DNA of 5,448 bases from Gemmatimonadota bacterium (GCA_026706165.1 JAPOZF010000714.1:1-5448); one strand, 5' to 3'. Positions 1 to 5,448 are shown, numbered from the stretch's first letter. Program-made: numbers and translations. Notes: generated from the letters alone by a model not told the origin.

Positions 1-608
1 TCTTCTGTCTGGCCGTCGCGACGATCGGCGTAACGGCCTACGGGCCGCTCTTCACCCAGCGGCCCCCGTTGCTCCTGGGTCACGGCGCGGCCGTGCGCCA
101 CCGCAAAGGCCGACCAGCCGTTTCCGACATCGCGCCGCCACAGTTCCCGGGGCGGGCGCCGCTGCCAGTCGGGATCGAGGTGGACGCCGCGCAGGCGGGC
201 ATTGCGGCCGGGCCCCAGGAACTGCGGGTACCAGGCGCTGTTCTCCTCGACCGTCCCGGCGCCGCCGGAGGGCAGTCCGGGACCGACGGAAGACCATCTC
301 CAGGCGAGGATGGGAATGAAATCGCCGCTGACCCCCTCGATGCGGAACAGCGCCCCGAACAGCGTCAGCAACAGCGCGGCGCTGCCGAGGCTCAGCCACC
401 GGCGGACCCAGGACAGCCTCGAGAAGAAGAGCAGCCAGACGGTGAGGGCGAGGAGGCCCAGGAAAAGGATCTGGAAGGCGACGAAGGTCTGTCCCTGGCG
501 GTGAGGGACGTCTCGCAGGCCGTTGGCGACCAGGCCGGCGGCACACAGGAGGAGGATCGCCGCCGCCGGCCACCAGCGCAGCCCCTTGCGGGGGCCCGGT
601 TCAGACAT
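1..608 (-). CDS. Membrane-anchored PQQ-like beta-propeller protein, N-terminal part (runs off the window)
   Basis: This frame is open from an ATG at 608 to the window edge (202 residues), so the 3' end is missing. Three hydrophobic stretches, about residues 13-30, 41-62 and 73-91, look like membrane helices. They are followed by a short linker containing GDFIPILAWRW and then, from about residue 127, YPQFLGPGRNA, ELWRRDVGNGWSAFAV and GRAVTQEQRG. The last segments match the opening blade of PQQ-like (BamB/quinoprotein-like) propeller proteins that carry a few N-terminal membrane helices, known to me from Planctomycetes and related bacteria. In those families the propeller is expected outside the cytoplasmic membrane; ligand and function are unknown, and PQQ binding cannot be claimed because the ligand-binding blades lie beyond the edge. 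It follows the PhyH gene by 99 nt on the same strand, so co-transcription is possible but not shown. The Shine-Dalgarno sequence is weak. The family call is from remembered motifs. Confidence 0.8.
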   Translation of the reverse strand, partial: MSEPGPRKGLRWWPAAAILLLCAAGLVANGLRDVPHRQGQTFVAFQILFLGLLALTVWLLFFSRLSWVRRWLSLGSAALLLTLFGALFRIEGVSGDFIPILAWRWSSVGPGLPSGGAGTVEENSAWYPQFLGPGRNARLRGVHLDPDWQRRPPRELWRRDVGNGWSAFAVAHGRAVTQEQRGPLGEERPVGRYADRRDGQTE

Positions 609-707
609 CGGTTCGCCGGTTTGTGAACATGGCGCCGCAGGTTGCCGGAGCCCGCGGGGCGCAGTGCACTGTCGCTCTTTCGCGAACCCCGGAGGCTCTT
701 GAATCCG
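609..707. other. 99-bp intergenic gap with an inverted repeat
   Basis: This is the only gap longer than 20 bp in the window. It lies between the stop of the PhyH gene (TAG, 710-708) and the ATG of the propeller gene (608). No convincing -35/-10 pair is visible on the minus strand. Its main structure is the inverted repeat listed separately. An ATG at 630 opens a 9-codon frame that ends at 601, overlapping the downstream start; I do not consider it a gene. Confidence 0.7.
648..698 (-). repeat. Imperfect inverted repeat, possible transcript-end or processing hairpin
   Basis: On the minus strand GAGCCTCCGGGG (698-687) can pair with CCCCGCGGGCTC (659-648). Eleven of twelve positions pair, one as G-U, with one C-C mismatch, around a 27-nt loop. 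The loop itself holds TCGC-GAAAGA-GCGA, able to form a small inner hairpin, and the perfect 10-bp palindrome CAGTGCACTG (662-671). No run of T follows on the minus strand, so it is not a canonical Rho-independent terminator. It could be a mRNA-stabilising or attenuating stem between the PhyH and propeller genes, a protein-binding site at the palindrome, or chance pairing in GC-rich DNA. Confidence 0.35.
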
Positions 708-1565
708 CTACCCCAGCTCCCCCTCGCGGGAGCGGCCCTGGAGCTCGTAGAGCGACGCGGTCACTCCCCCTTTGTAGAGCGGTATCGGGAAATGGGTCAT
801 CGTGAAGCGGGCGAGCGGCATGGGCTCGCCGCGGACGAGCCGCACAGAAGCCTCGGTTCTGGAGGTCATTTCCCCGGTGTAGACCGGGTAGGCGTCGGCG
901 GCGCGGTAGCTGAGTATGAGGGTGCGGCGGGGGCGGTTGGAGCGATTGGTGGCCGAGGCGTGCGGGGTCATGCAGTGCATGAAGATGGCGGTTCCCGCCC
1001 TTCCCCCGACTCCGACGGCCCCGGAGTCGTTCACGGCATCGGTGACGCGGCCCTCAAAGAACCGGTCTCCCGCATGGGGCATGAGGTCGTCCTGGTGGCG
1101 GCCGGGGATCATCCGCAGGAAGCCGTTCTCCTCGTCGGTGTCGTCGAGGTAGAAGAGTACGGCCAGCGAGTCGCGGTTGGTCAGCGGGTAGTAGGAAAGG
1201 TCCTGGTGCCACTCGACGACCGAGCCGATCTCGGCCGGTTTCATGTTGAGCTTGCTGTAGTGGAAGAGGATGTTGGGGCCGAGAAGCTGCTCGAGGCAGT
1301 TGAGGAGCATCTCGGACTGCGAAAGGTCCCGGAAGCGCGGGTAATGGGAGCAGGGCTCGTACAGGCGCCGCACGCTGGTGCCGTCAGGAGGCTGGTTCGG
1401 CTCCATCTCCATGCGCGTCTCGTCGTGGTCGGCGAGGGTGTTGCCGGCGCAGATCGATTCGACGTCGTCGAGGATGTCCTCAACTTCCCGGGGAGACAGG
1501 AGTCCTTCGAGAAAGGTGAAGCCGTCGCGGTGGTAAGCCTGTACCTGCTCGGCGGAAAAATGCAT
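708..1565 (-). CDS. Phytanoyl-CoA dioxygenase (PhyH) family Fe(II)/2-oxoglutarate oxygenase, 285 aa
   Basis: The protein spans the usual length of bacterial PhyH proteins (about 250-300 aa). It opens with the family's typical N-terminus (YHRDGFTFLEGLL, residues 11-23). The iron-binding HxD is WHQD (His120, Asp122), the distal His is His202 in TPHAS, and Arg213, eleven residues later, fits the 2-oxoglutarate carboxylate-binding Arg, the spacing known for human PHYH (His264/Arg275). MIPGRHQ (152-158) is another family signature. Asp122 is present, so this should be a hydroxylase and not a SyrB2-type halogenase, where that position is Ala or Gly. The expected reaction is 2OG- and O2-dependent hydroxylation in the cytoplasm; the substrate is unknown. 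The start is the ATG at 1565, preceded by the best ribosome-binding site in the window. It sits 17 nt after the alpha/beta hydrolase and is the last tightly packed gene of the operon. Its C-terminal region (from about residue 225) is distinct from that of the other PhyH genes here. Confidence 0.93.
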   Translation of the reverse strand: MHFSAEQVQAYHRDGFTFLEGLLSPREVEDILDDVESICAGNTLADHDETRMEMEPNQPPDGTSVRRLYEPCSHYPRFRDLSQSEMLLNCLEQLLGPNILFHYSKLNMKPAEIGSVVEWHQDLSYYPLTNRDSLAVLFYLDDTDEENGFLRMIPGRHQDDLMPHAGDRFFEGRVTDAVNDSGAVGVGGRAGTAIFMHCMTPHASATNRSNRPRRTLILSYRAADAYPVYTGEMTSRTEASVRLVRGEPMPLARFTMTHFPIPLYKGGVTASLYELQGRSREGELG

Positions 1566-1572
1566 GGGGGAG

Positions 1573-1580
1573 CCTCCTTT
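1573..1580 (-). promoter_or_regulatory. Strong ribosome-binding site of the 708-1565 PhyH gene
   Basis: The minus strand reads AAAGGAGG, then 7 nt, then ATG at 1565. This is a near-perfect anti-16S match at ideal spacing and fixes the start. It lies wholly in the 17-nt gap after the hydrolase stop (1583-1585). The other starts in the operon have weak or crowded sites, so this oxygenase may be translated more efficiently than its neighbours. Confidence 0.8.
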
Positions 1581-1582
1581 TT

Positions 1583-2416
1583 TCAGATCGGGAAACCGGC
1601 CTTGCGGAGAAATTCGGCCACCTGTCTCCAGTAGTCGTCCCAGTCGGTCGGGCAGTCGCCGTGGCCGCAGGTATAGGTGAGCAGCGTTCCCTTCCCGGCC
1701 TCGGCCGCTAATTTCCGCCCTTGCTCGTAGGGGATCAAGCGATCCTCGGTGCCGTGGAGAACGAGAACAGGTCCGGGATAGGATCGCACCACCCCCAGGT
1801 TGTCGAACGGGTCGAGGACGAGAAACCGGGGGATCATGAATTCGCCCGCCATGTCGCGGACGCTGGAAAAAGTCGAGAACAGGATCATCGCCCTGCTCGG
1901 CCGCTTGGCCGCAAGCGCACAGACCGCGCCGCCTCCGAGGGAACGGCCGAAGAGGAGAATGCGCTCGCCGTCGACGTCCGGGCGCGCGACCAGGCTGTCG
2001 TAGGCGGCGACGAACCCCTCGGTAACGCTGGCCTCGGAAGGAGATCCGTCCGAGCGGCCGTACCCGGGGTACTCCACCAGGTACACGGCCATTCCCAGGT
2101 CGAGGAAGCGCATGAACTTGTCGGGATAGGTCGCCGGGTAGTCGTCGATCAGCTCCGTGTTTCCGTGGGCGATGACGACCGCCGGCCAGGGGCCCTCGCC
2201 GCCGGTGGTCGGCGGGAAGAACCAGGCTTCCACCTGTCCGAAGCCGGTCTCGATCTGCATCACTTCGGCGCCGAAGGGGCCGAGCTCCACCGGGGCGGGC
2301 TCCGAGATCTGGTGGCGTGGGAACAGCATGGCGCGCTGGCCGGCGAACAGGACCCCGCAGTACAGGGCATAGATGCCGGCGAGACCGAGGGCGATCGATA
2401 TCACGGAGAACCTCAT
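1583..2416 (-). CDS. Membrane-anchored alpha/beta hydrolase, 277 aa
   Basis: A hydrophobic segment at about residues 4-24 looks like a signal anchor. ALYCG near its end is not a proper lipobox because Tyr stands at -1. The alpha/beta-hydrolase fold follows: HGN (84-86) at the oxyanion hole, EYPGYGRSDG (115-124), nucleophile elbow GRSLGG with Ser159, HGTEDRLIP with catalytic Asp225, and CGHGD with catalytic His252. Triad, order and length resemble the ABHD12/13/17-like and BEM46-like serine hydrolases. These act on esters, thioesters or lipids, but bacterial members are mostly uncharacterised and no substrate can be assigned. Topology predicts a catalytic domain outside the cytoplasm if the segment works as an N-in anchor; this is inferred, and few positive charges flank the helix. 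The ATG at 2416 lies 14 nt after the HAD stop and has only a weak Shine-Dalgarno sequence, suggesting translational coupling. Confidence 0.9.
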   Translation of the reverse strand: MRFSVISIALGLAGIYALYCGVLFAGQRAMLFPRHQISEPAPVELGPFGAEVMQIETGFGQVEAWFFPPTTGGEGPWPAVVIAHGNTELIDDYPATYPDKFMRFLDLGMAVYLVEYPGYGRSDGSPSEASVTEGFVAAYDSLVARPDVDGERILLFGRSLGGGAVCALAAKRPSRAMILFSTFSSVRDMAGEFMIPRFLVLDPFDNLGVVRSYPGPVLVLHGTEDRLIPYEQGRKLAAEAGKGTLLTYTCGHGDCPTDWDDYWRQVAEFLRKAGFPI

Positions 2417-2430
2417 TCCATCGGCGGGTT

Positions 2431-3144
2431 TCAGCAGCCGAGAAGCCGGGCCAGCCCGGAAAAGTCAGCCGCGGTGGCGTCGAATGGCCGCTCCGCTTCC
2501 CGGTCGGGGTTTCCGTCAGGGCCGTACTCGAGCGGCCGGGGCACGAAGGCGGTGCGGTAGCCTGCCGCCCGCGCCCCCTCGAGGTCGTGAACGTGGGCGG
2601 CGACCATCAGGATCCGGTGCGGCGGCAGGTCGAGCAGCTCCGCGGCAGTTTCATACACCTCCGGGTCCGGTTTGTAGTGCCGGGCATTTTCCGCCGACAG
2701 AACGCAGTCCCAGGACAGGCCGGCGTGCCTGGCCATGTTGACCAGCAGGGCGACGTTGCCGTTGGAGAGGGCGGCGACCACGTACCGGGAGCGCAGGCGC
2801 CGCAGCCCCTCGACCGCGTCCGGCCACGGCCTCAGCCGGTGCCACACGCGGTTGAGGTGGTCGATCTCCTCTTCCGACAATCCCCGGATGCCGAATTCTC
2901 CGAGGAGGCGGTCGAGGATCATTCGATGCAGGGCGTCGATCATCGTCCACGGCAGCTGACCGCGCCGAACCCGGTCCATCGCCGGCTCGTACCCGCCCCT
3001 CCAGGCGTCGGCGAACGCGGCCCAGTCGACATCGATTCCCTTTTCCCCGGTCAGCCGTTCCCCTTCGCCGACGATGCTGGTCCGCCAGTCGACGACGGTG
3101 CCGAAGACGTCGAAAGTCAGGGCCTTGATTCCGGGAAGCAGCAT
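2431..3144 (-). CDS. Haloacid dehalogenase type II-like HAD hydrolase, 237 aa
   Basis: The HAD motifs are in order. Motif I is FDVFGTVVDW with nucleophile Asp12 and Thr16; Phe replaces the second acidic residue of HAD phosphatases, as is usual in the L-2-haloacid dehalogenase branch. Motif II is SNGN (Ser127, Asn128), motif III YKPDP (Lys158), and Tyr164 follows. Asp187 provides motif IV. WRGGY (Arg49) sits where dehalogenases carry the halide/substrate Arg. These positions parallel those I recall for L-DEX YL (Asp10, Arg41, Lys151, Tyr157, Asp180), and 237 aa is the normal length. At the SSNxxD stretch of true dehalogenases this protein has AAHVHD, so hydrolysis of 2-haloacids is possible but unproven. 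It is probably a cytoplasmic enzyme. It starts at ATG 3144, only 3 nt after the stop of the CE15-like gene, and is 14 nt before the hydrolase gene, so it is surely co-transcribed with both. Confidence 0.9.
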   Translation of the reverse strand: MLLPGIKALTFDVFGTVVDWRTSIVGEGERLTGEKGIDVDWAAFADAWRGGYEPAMDRVRRGQLPWTMIDALHRMILDRLLGEFGIRGLSEEEIDHLNRVWHRLRPWPDAVEGLRRLRSRYVVAALSNGNVALLVNMARHAGLSWDCVLSAENARHYKPDPEVYETAAELLDLPPHRILMVAAHVHDLEGARAAGYRTAFVPRPLEYGPDGNPDREAERPFDATAADFSGLARLLGC

Positions 3145-3147
3145 CGG

Positions 3148-4386
3148 TCAGTTCCCCAGGTGCCGGTCTGCGAAGTCGAGGTACTGCTCCCAGTCGTACC
3201 GCAGAACGTCGTGTCTGCCTTCGCGCAGGTGGTAGCCGATGCCTCCGTGCAGCGGGGTGTCGACGGCGGGCATTTCCAGGCTGGGAAGACCGTCTGCCCC
3301 CAGCAGCCGGTACACGGGGTCGGCGTGGACGCAGGCGAGGAACTCGCCGCGCGGGTCGGCCCAGAGGTCTTCGGCGGCGCTGGCGACGTAGACCGGGCGG
3401 GGCGCTGCCAGGGCGATGAGCATGTGCTGATCGACGGGCAGCTCCTCCTCGCGGCCGTTGTAGCGTCGAAACCGGTCGCAGAACCAGTGCGGGAACCTCG
3501 TGTTGATGAAGGCGACGTTTTCGCCGTAGCGGCGCCGCGACAGGGCCGCCCCGCCGCACCCGGAGTTGTTGCTGACGGCCATGGCGAAGCGCTCGTCGCA
3601 GGCGCCGGCCCACAACGCGGTCTTCCCGAGGCGGGAGTGCCCCATCACCGCCACCCGGTTCGCGTCGACGTCGGCATCGGTTTCCAGGTAGTCGCAGACG
3701 CGGCACAGGCCCCATGCCCAGGCCCCGATCGCGCCCCAGTCGCCGGGAGCCGGACCGGTTTGCCCGTCAAGGGAATAGAGGGGGTGCACCCCGTTCCGGT
3801 AGCCGTCGTCGAAATCCGGGTCGAAGTCGCCGCAGTAAGCGGTCGCCAGCCCGTAACCCCGGCTCAGGATCAGCTCCACCTGCCAGCGGTGCGCCAGGGA
3901 GCCCCTCGTGCGGTCGCTGGCGCGGTTGTCTTCGATTCCCAGACTGTCGCTGTTGCGAACCCAGCTGTCGGTAAGGAGAATCGCCGGATCGTCCTGCACG
4001 GTCTGGTTGCCGAAGAAGTTGAGACCGGCGAACACCGGCACCGGTTGCGAGCGGGAGGCCGGCAGGTACAGCAGGATATCGGCCCTGGAGAGGTGGCGGT
4101 CGGTCTTCCACGTCAGCGAGATCTGCCGGCGCGTCGCCCAGTCCCCGAGGGCCCCCTCCTCGACCACCTCGACAGCTGCGGCTATTTCCGGGTCGGAGGG
4201 AGGACCGGGTATCCCGCCGTACACGTGATCCTCGAACAGACGCAGGATTTCCCGCCGCCGCCGCGGCCATGCGGCTGCGCCGACGGGGGAGCCGTCCTCG
4301 AAAAGGAGGGGATCGGGCAGCTCGTGCTCCGGAACCGCTTCCTCGTCGTAGTTGATCGGTATCCGGGATGCGGCGTCGGCGCTCAC
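3148..4386 (-). CDS. CE15 / glucuronoyl esterase-like serine hydrolase, 412 aa, without signal peptide
   Basis: The core is a carbohydrate-esterase-family-15-like fold. The nucleophile motif is GHSRLGK (249-255, Ser251), followed by SNNSGCGGAAL (272-282), and the catalytic His is probably His392 in GRHDVLRYDW. CE15 enzymes cleave the ester between glucuronate of xylan and lignin alcohols; bacterial annotation often calls them acetylxylan esterases. Compared with positions I recall for OtCE15A (Ser267, Glu290, Asp356, His408), the plain offsets give Asn274 at the canonical Glu, Asp340 at the alternative acid, and His392. The triad is therefore probably Ser251-Asp340-His392. The frame stays open far upstream over the PhyH gene, but that part is arginine-rich shadow sequence. 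I chose GTG at 4386 because it overlaps the PhyH stop as GTGA and gives a sensible N-terminus. No signal peptide is seen, unlike secreted family members, so the product may be cytoplasmic. The HAD gene follows after 3 nt. Confidence 0.85.
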   Translation of the reverse strand: MSADAASRIPINYDEEAVPEHELPDPLLFEDGSPVGAAAWPRRRREILRLFEDHVYGGIPGPPSDPEIAAAVEVVEEGALGDWATRRQISLTWKTDRHLSRADILLYLPASRSQPVPVFAGLNFFGNQTVQDDPAILLTDSWVRNSDSLGIEDNRASDRTRGSLAHRWQVELILSRGYGLATAYCGDFDPDFDDGYRNGVHPLYSLDGQTGPAPGDWGAIGAWAWGLCRVCDYLETDADVDANRVAVMGHSRLGKTALWAGACDERFAMAVSNNSGCGGAALSRRRYGENVAFINTRFPHWFCDRFRRYNGREEELPVDQHMLIALAAPRPVYVASAAEDLWADPRGEFLACVHADPVYRLLGADGLPSLEMPAVDTPLHGGIGYHLREGRHDVLRYDWEQYLDFADRHLGN

Positions 4387-5183
4387 GGTTTCCGCAGCAG
4401 CTCCATGGCCGCCTCCACGCCGGGGAGCAGGCAGGTGTAGCGGTCTCCCCTGGGGCCGGCCTGCCCGCGCACCAGGAAAACCGGATGGGGGTGGACGTCC
4501 AGGTCTACCCAGGCGGTGTCGGTGCTGCAGTAGCGGATCGTGTACCCCGCCCGCCGCCCCCCGCTGCGGTTCTCGTCGCTGCCGTGGAGAATGAAGGAGT
4601 CGTGGATCGACAGGCTGCCCGCGCTCATCTCGAGGGTTACCGCCGACTCCTCCAGTTCCCTCGAGACCGGCACGCTCCTGTGAAGCATCTGGTCGGCGCC
4701 GGAATCCACCGTCTCCAGCTCTTTCCAGCCGCGGTGGGAGCCGGGGATGACCTTCATGGCGCTGTTGGCGGCATCGGCGTCGTCGACGGCGAGCCACAGG
4801 GTGATGACATCGGTGCCGTGCACGCTGGGCCAGTAGGTGTTGTCCTGGTGCCAGCCGACTTTCAACGGGCTGCCGGGCGGCTTGATGAAGACGCTGGAGT
4901 AGACGAGGATGAGATTGGGCCCCAGTATCGATTCGATGGCGTCGAGAACGCGGGGGTGGCGGCAGAGGTCGAGCCAGCGCAGGTCGCGGACATGGGGCTC
5001 GCCGACGTAGTTGCCCCGGTCCATGGACCCGTTGCGGCCAGCGGGCGGCGGCAGCGGATCGGCCAGCGCCTCGTCGAGCATGGCCCCCAGGCGCACGGTC
5101 TCTTCAGCGGACAGGACGTCGCGGAACAGGCAGTATCCCAGCTCGCCGAACCGCGCCGGGTCGGTGTTCAGATCGCTCGGCAT
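4383..5183 (-). CDS. Phytanoyl-CoA dioxygenase (PhyH) family Fe(II)/2-oxoglutarate oxygenase, 266 aa
   Basis: Near the N-terminus GYCLFRDVL (16-24) is the usual PhyH entry strand. WHQD gives the iron ligands His112 and Asp114, and HGSDENRS carries the distal His200. Arg211, eleven residues after it, fits the 2-oxoglutarate-binding Arg. IPGSHR (146-151) is a family signature. All catalytic residues are present, so an active hydroxylase is expected; the substrate is unknown. A longer version would begin at a TTG at 5231 inside the preceding gene. I prefer the ATG at 5183 because it lies 16 nt past the preceding stop and puts the family motif at its normal distance. The gene ends with TGA at 4385-4383, sharing GTGA with the CE15-like start, a strong sign of coupling. 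It is clearly different in sequence from the 708-1565 PhyH protein, so the two are not a recent duplication. Confidence 0.92.
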   Translation of the reverse strand: MPSDLNTDPARFGELGYCLFRDVLSAEETVRLGAMLDEALADPLPPPAGRNGSMDRGNYVGEPHVRDLRWLDLCRHPRVLDAIESILGPNLILVYSSVFIKPPGSPLKVGWHQDNTYWPSVHGTDVITLWLAVDDADAANSAMKVIPGSHRGWKELETVDSGADQMLHRSVPVSRELEESAVTLEMSAGSLSIHDSFILHGSDENRSGGRRAGYTIRYCSTDTAWVDLDVHPHPVFLVRGQAGPRGDRYTCLLPGVEAAMELLRKP

Positions 5184-5189
5184 CTCCTC
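5184..5189 (-). promoter_or_regulatory. Candidate ribosome-binding site unusually close to the ATG at 5183
   Basis: The minus strand reads TTGAGGAGATG, so GAGGAG abuts the start codon. A Shine-Dalgarno sequence normally ends 5-9 nt before the start, so the spacing here is poor. The start may depend on ribosomes arriving from the gene that ends at 5200. The match supports 5183 over the upstream TTG only weakly. Confidence 0.35.
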
Positions 5190-5199
5190 AACTGGCGCA

Positions 5200-5448
5200 T
5201 CACACGCAGCCGGGGTATTCCCTGCCCGCAAGCAGCGGGTAGTCCGGTTTTTCGGCAGGCGCCCCCGTCCACCGCGACCGGGCGGTCATGTAGTGGGTGG
5301 CCATGCCGCGGCGGAAGTGAGGCGTCCTGTTGGGGCCGGAGCGATGCAGGATGAGGGAGTGGTGGAAGGAGCAGCCGCCGGCCCTCATGGTGATCGGCTG
5401 TTCGCCGTTCGCGGATTTCGCCTCGTCGATGGCGCTGTCCGGGATGCG
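5200..5448 (-). CDS. Phytanoyl-CoA dioxygenase (PhyH) family oxygenase, C-terminal 82 residues (enters from outside)
   Basis: The frame is open from the window edge to TGA at 5202-5200; the Met at 5388 is internal, not the start. Visible residues 29-47 contain HHSLILHRSGPNRTPHFRR, the PhyH C-terminal iron/2OG site. The distal His is visible residue 35 and the 2-oxoglutarate Arg is residue 46, eleven later, as in human PHYH. The preceding PITMRAGGCSF is the strand that leads into this site in the family. The HxD half lies outside the window, so full activity cannot be judged. About 180-200 N-terminal residues are missing, assuming normal family length. It is followed after 16 nt by a second, non-identical PhyH gene, making a tandem pair at the upstream end of the visible operon. 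Confidence 0.88.
   Translation of the reverse strand, partial: RIPDSAIDEAKSANGEQPITMRAGGCSFHHSLILHRSGPNRTPHFRRGMATHYMTARSRWTGAPAEKPDYPLLAGREYPGCV

Larger units (their letters stand above)
708..5448 (-). other. Predicted six-gene operon (PhyH, PhyH, CE15-like, HAD, alpha/beta hydrolase, PhyH)
   Basis: Six same-strand genes are spaced by 16, -4, 3, 14 and 17 nt, leaving no room for internal promoters or terminators between them. The promoter must lie upstream, beyond the window edge at 5448, because the first gene enters already open. The transcript may end in the 609-707 gap or continue into the propeller gene. All products are enzymes; no transporter or regulator is visible in this part. Confidence 0.8.

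Noticed and set aside
52..573. Minus-strand open frame of 173 codons
   Set aside because: It is out of frame with the propeller gene that has membrane helices and family motifs; its own product is a low-complexity Arg/Pro/Ala sequence.
1..608. Possible frameshift near the end of the visible propeller segment, where spacing after TQEQRG looked unusual
   Set aside because: The frame stays open to the edge and continues with a plausible YADRRDGQTE segment, so there is no need to invoke a frameshift.
601..630. Nine-codon minus-strand frame from the ATG at 630, ending over the propeller start
   Set aside because: It has no ribosome-binding site and no leader-peptide feature such as repeated regulatory codons; chance is the simplest explanation.
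642..1634. Plus-strand open frame of 330 codons
   Set aside because: It is antisense to the well-supported PhyH gene at 708-1565, is rich in Val, Gly, Glu and Arg without motifs, and has no credible start context.
1721..2560. Plus-strand open frame of 279 codons
   Set aside because: It is antisense to the alpha/beta hydrolase with an intact catalytic triad; no domain is recognisable in its own product.
2317..4440. Plus-strand open frame of 707 codons across three genes
   Set aside because: It lies antisense to the HAD, CE15-like and part of the hydrolase and PhyH genes, all with clear catalytic motifs on the minus strand. Its protein shows no recognisable motif and a composition typical of antisense frames in GC-rich codon usage.
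4387..4797. Upstream extension of the CE15-like frame to 4797 (549 aa)
   Set aside because: The extra 137 residues are Arg/Gly/Pro-rich shadow sequence inside the PhyH gene. The GTGA overlap at 4383-4386 gives a far better start.
708..5448. Possible halogenase (SyrB2-like) among the PhyH genes
   Set aside because: Both complete copies have Asp in the HxD motif; halogenases need Ala or Gly there. The first copy lacks this region in the window, so it stays open.

Overview
The window is a fully coding stretch of high-GC bacterial DNA in which every supportable gene lies on the minus strand. There are no RNA genes, insertion sequences, CRISPR arrays or other mobile-element signs. The organism cannot be named from sequence alone. 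Three phytanoyl-CoA-dioxygenase-like (PhyH) genes together with a CE15-type esterase and a membrane-anchored PQQ-like propeller protein are reminiscent of uncultured, PhyH-rich environmental lineages (Poribacteria, Latescibacteria, Planctomycetes and relatives). That is an inference from gene content, not a measured placement.

Read 5'->3' on the minus strand, the order is: the C-terminal 82 residues of a PhyH dioxygenase (5448-5200, entering from outside the window); a complete PhyH dioxygenase (5183-4383); a CE15/glucuronoyl-esterase-like hydrolase (4386-3148); a type II haloacid-dehalogenase-like HAD hydrolase (3144-2431); an N-terminally anchored alpha/beta hydrolase (2416-1583); another complete PhyH dioxygenase (1565-708); a 99-bp gap with an imperfect inverted repeat; and the first 202 residues of a three-TM protein that leads into a PQQ-like beta-propeller (608-1, running out of the window).

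The first six genes are separated by 16, -4, 3, 14 and 17 nt, so they almost certainly form one operon that may extend upstream. The seventh gene follows after 99 nt and may or may not share the transcript. All three PhyH proteins keep the residues needed for Fe(II)/2-oxoglutarate chemistry where these are visible (HxD, distal His, and an Arg 11 residues after it), so they look like active hydroxylases rather than halogenases. The set of three oxygenases, an ester hydrolase, a second serine hydrolase and a HAD hydrolase suggests stepwise breakdown or remodelling of a small organic substrate, possibly a uronate ester or halogenated/oxygenated acid. The substrate cannot be read from the sequence.

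Two start sites were set by context. The CE15-like gene is taken to start at a GTG (4386) overlapping the preceding stop as GTGA, and the 4383-5183 PhyH gene at an ATG just after the preceding stop rather than at an earlier TTG. The long plus-strand open frames are treated as shadows of these genes in GC-rich DNA.
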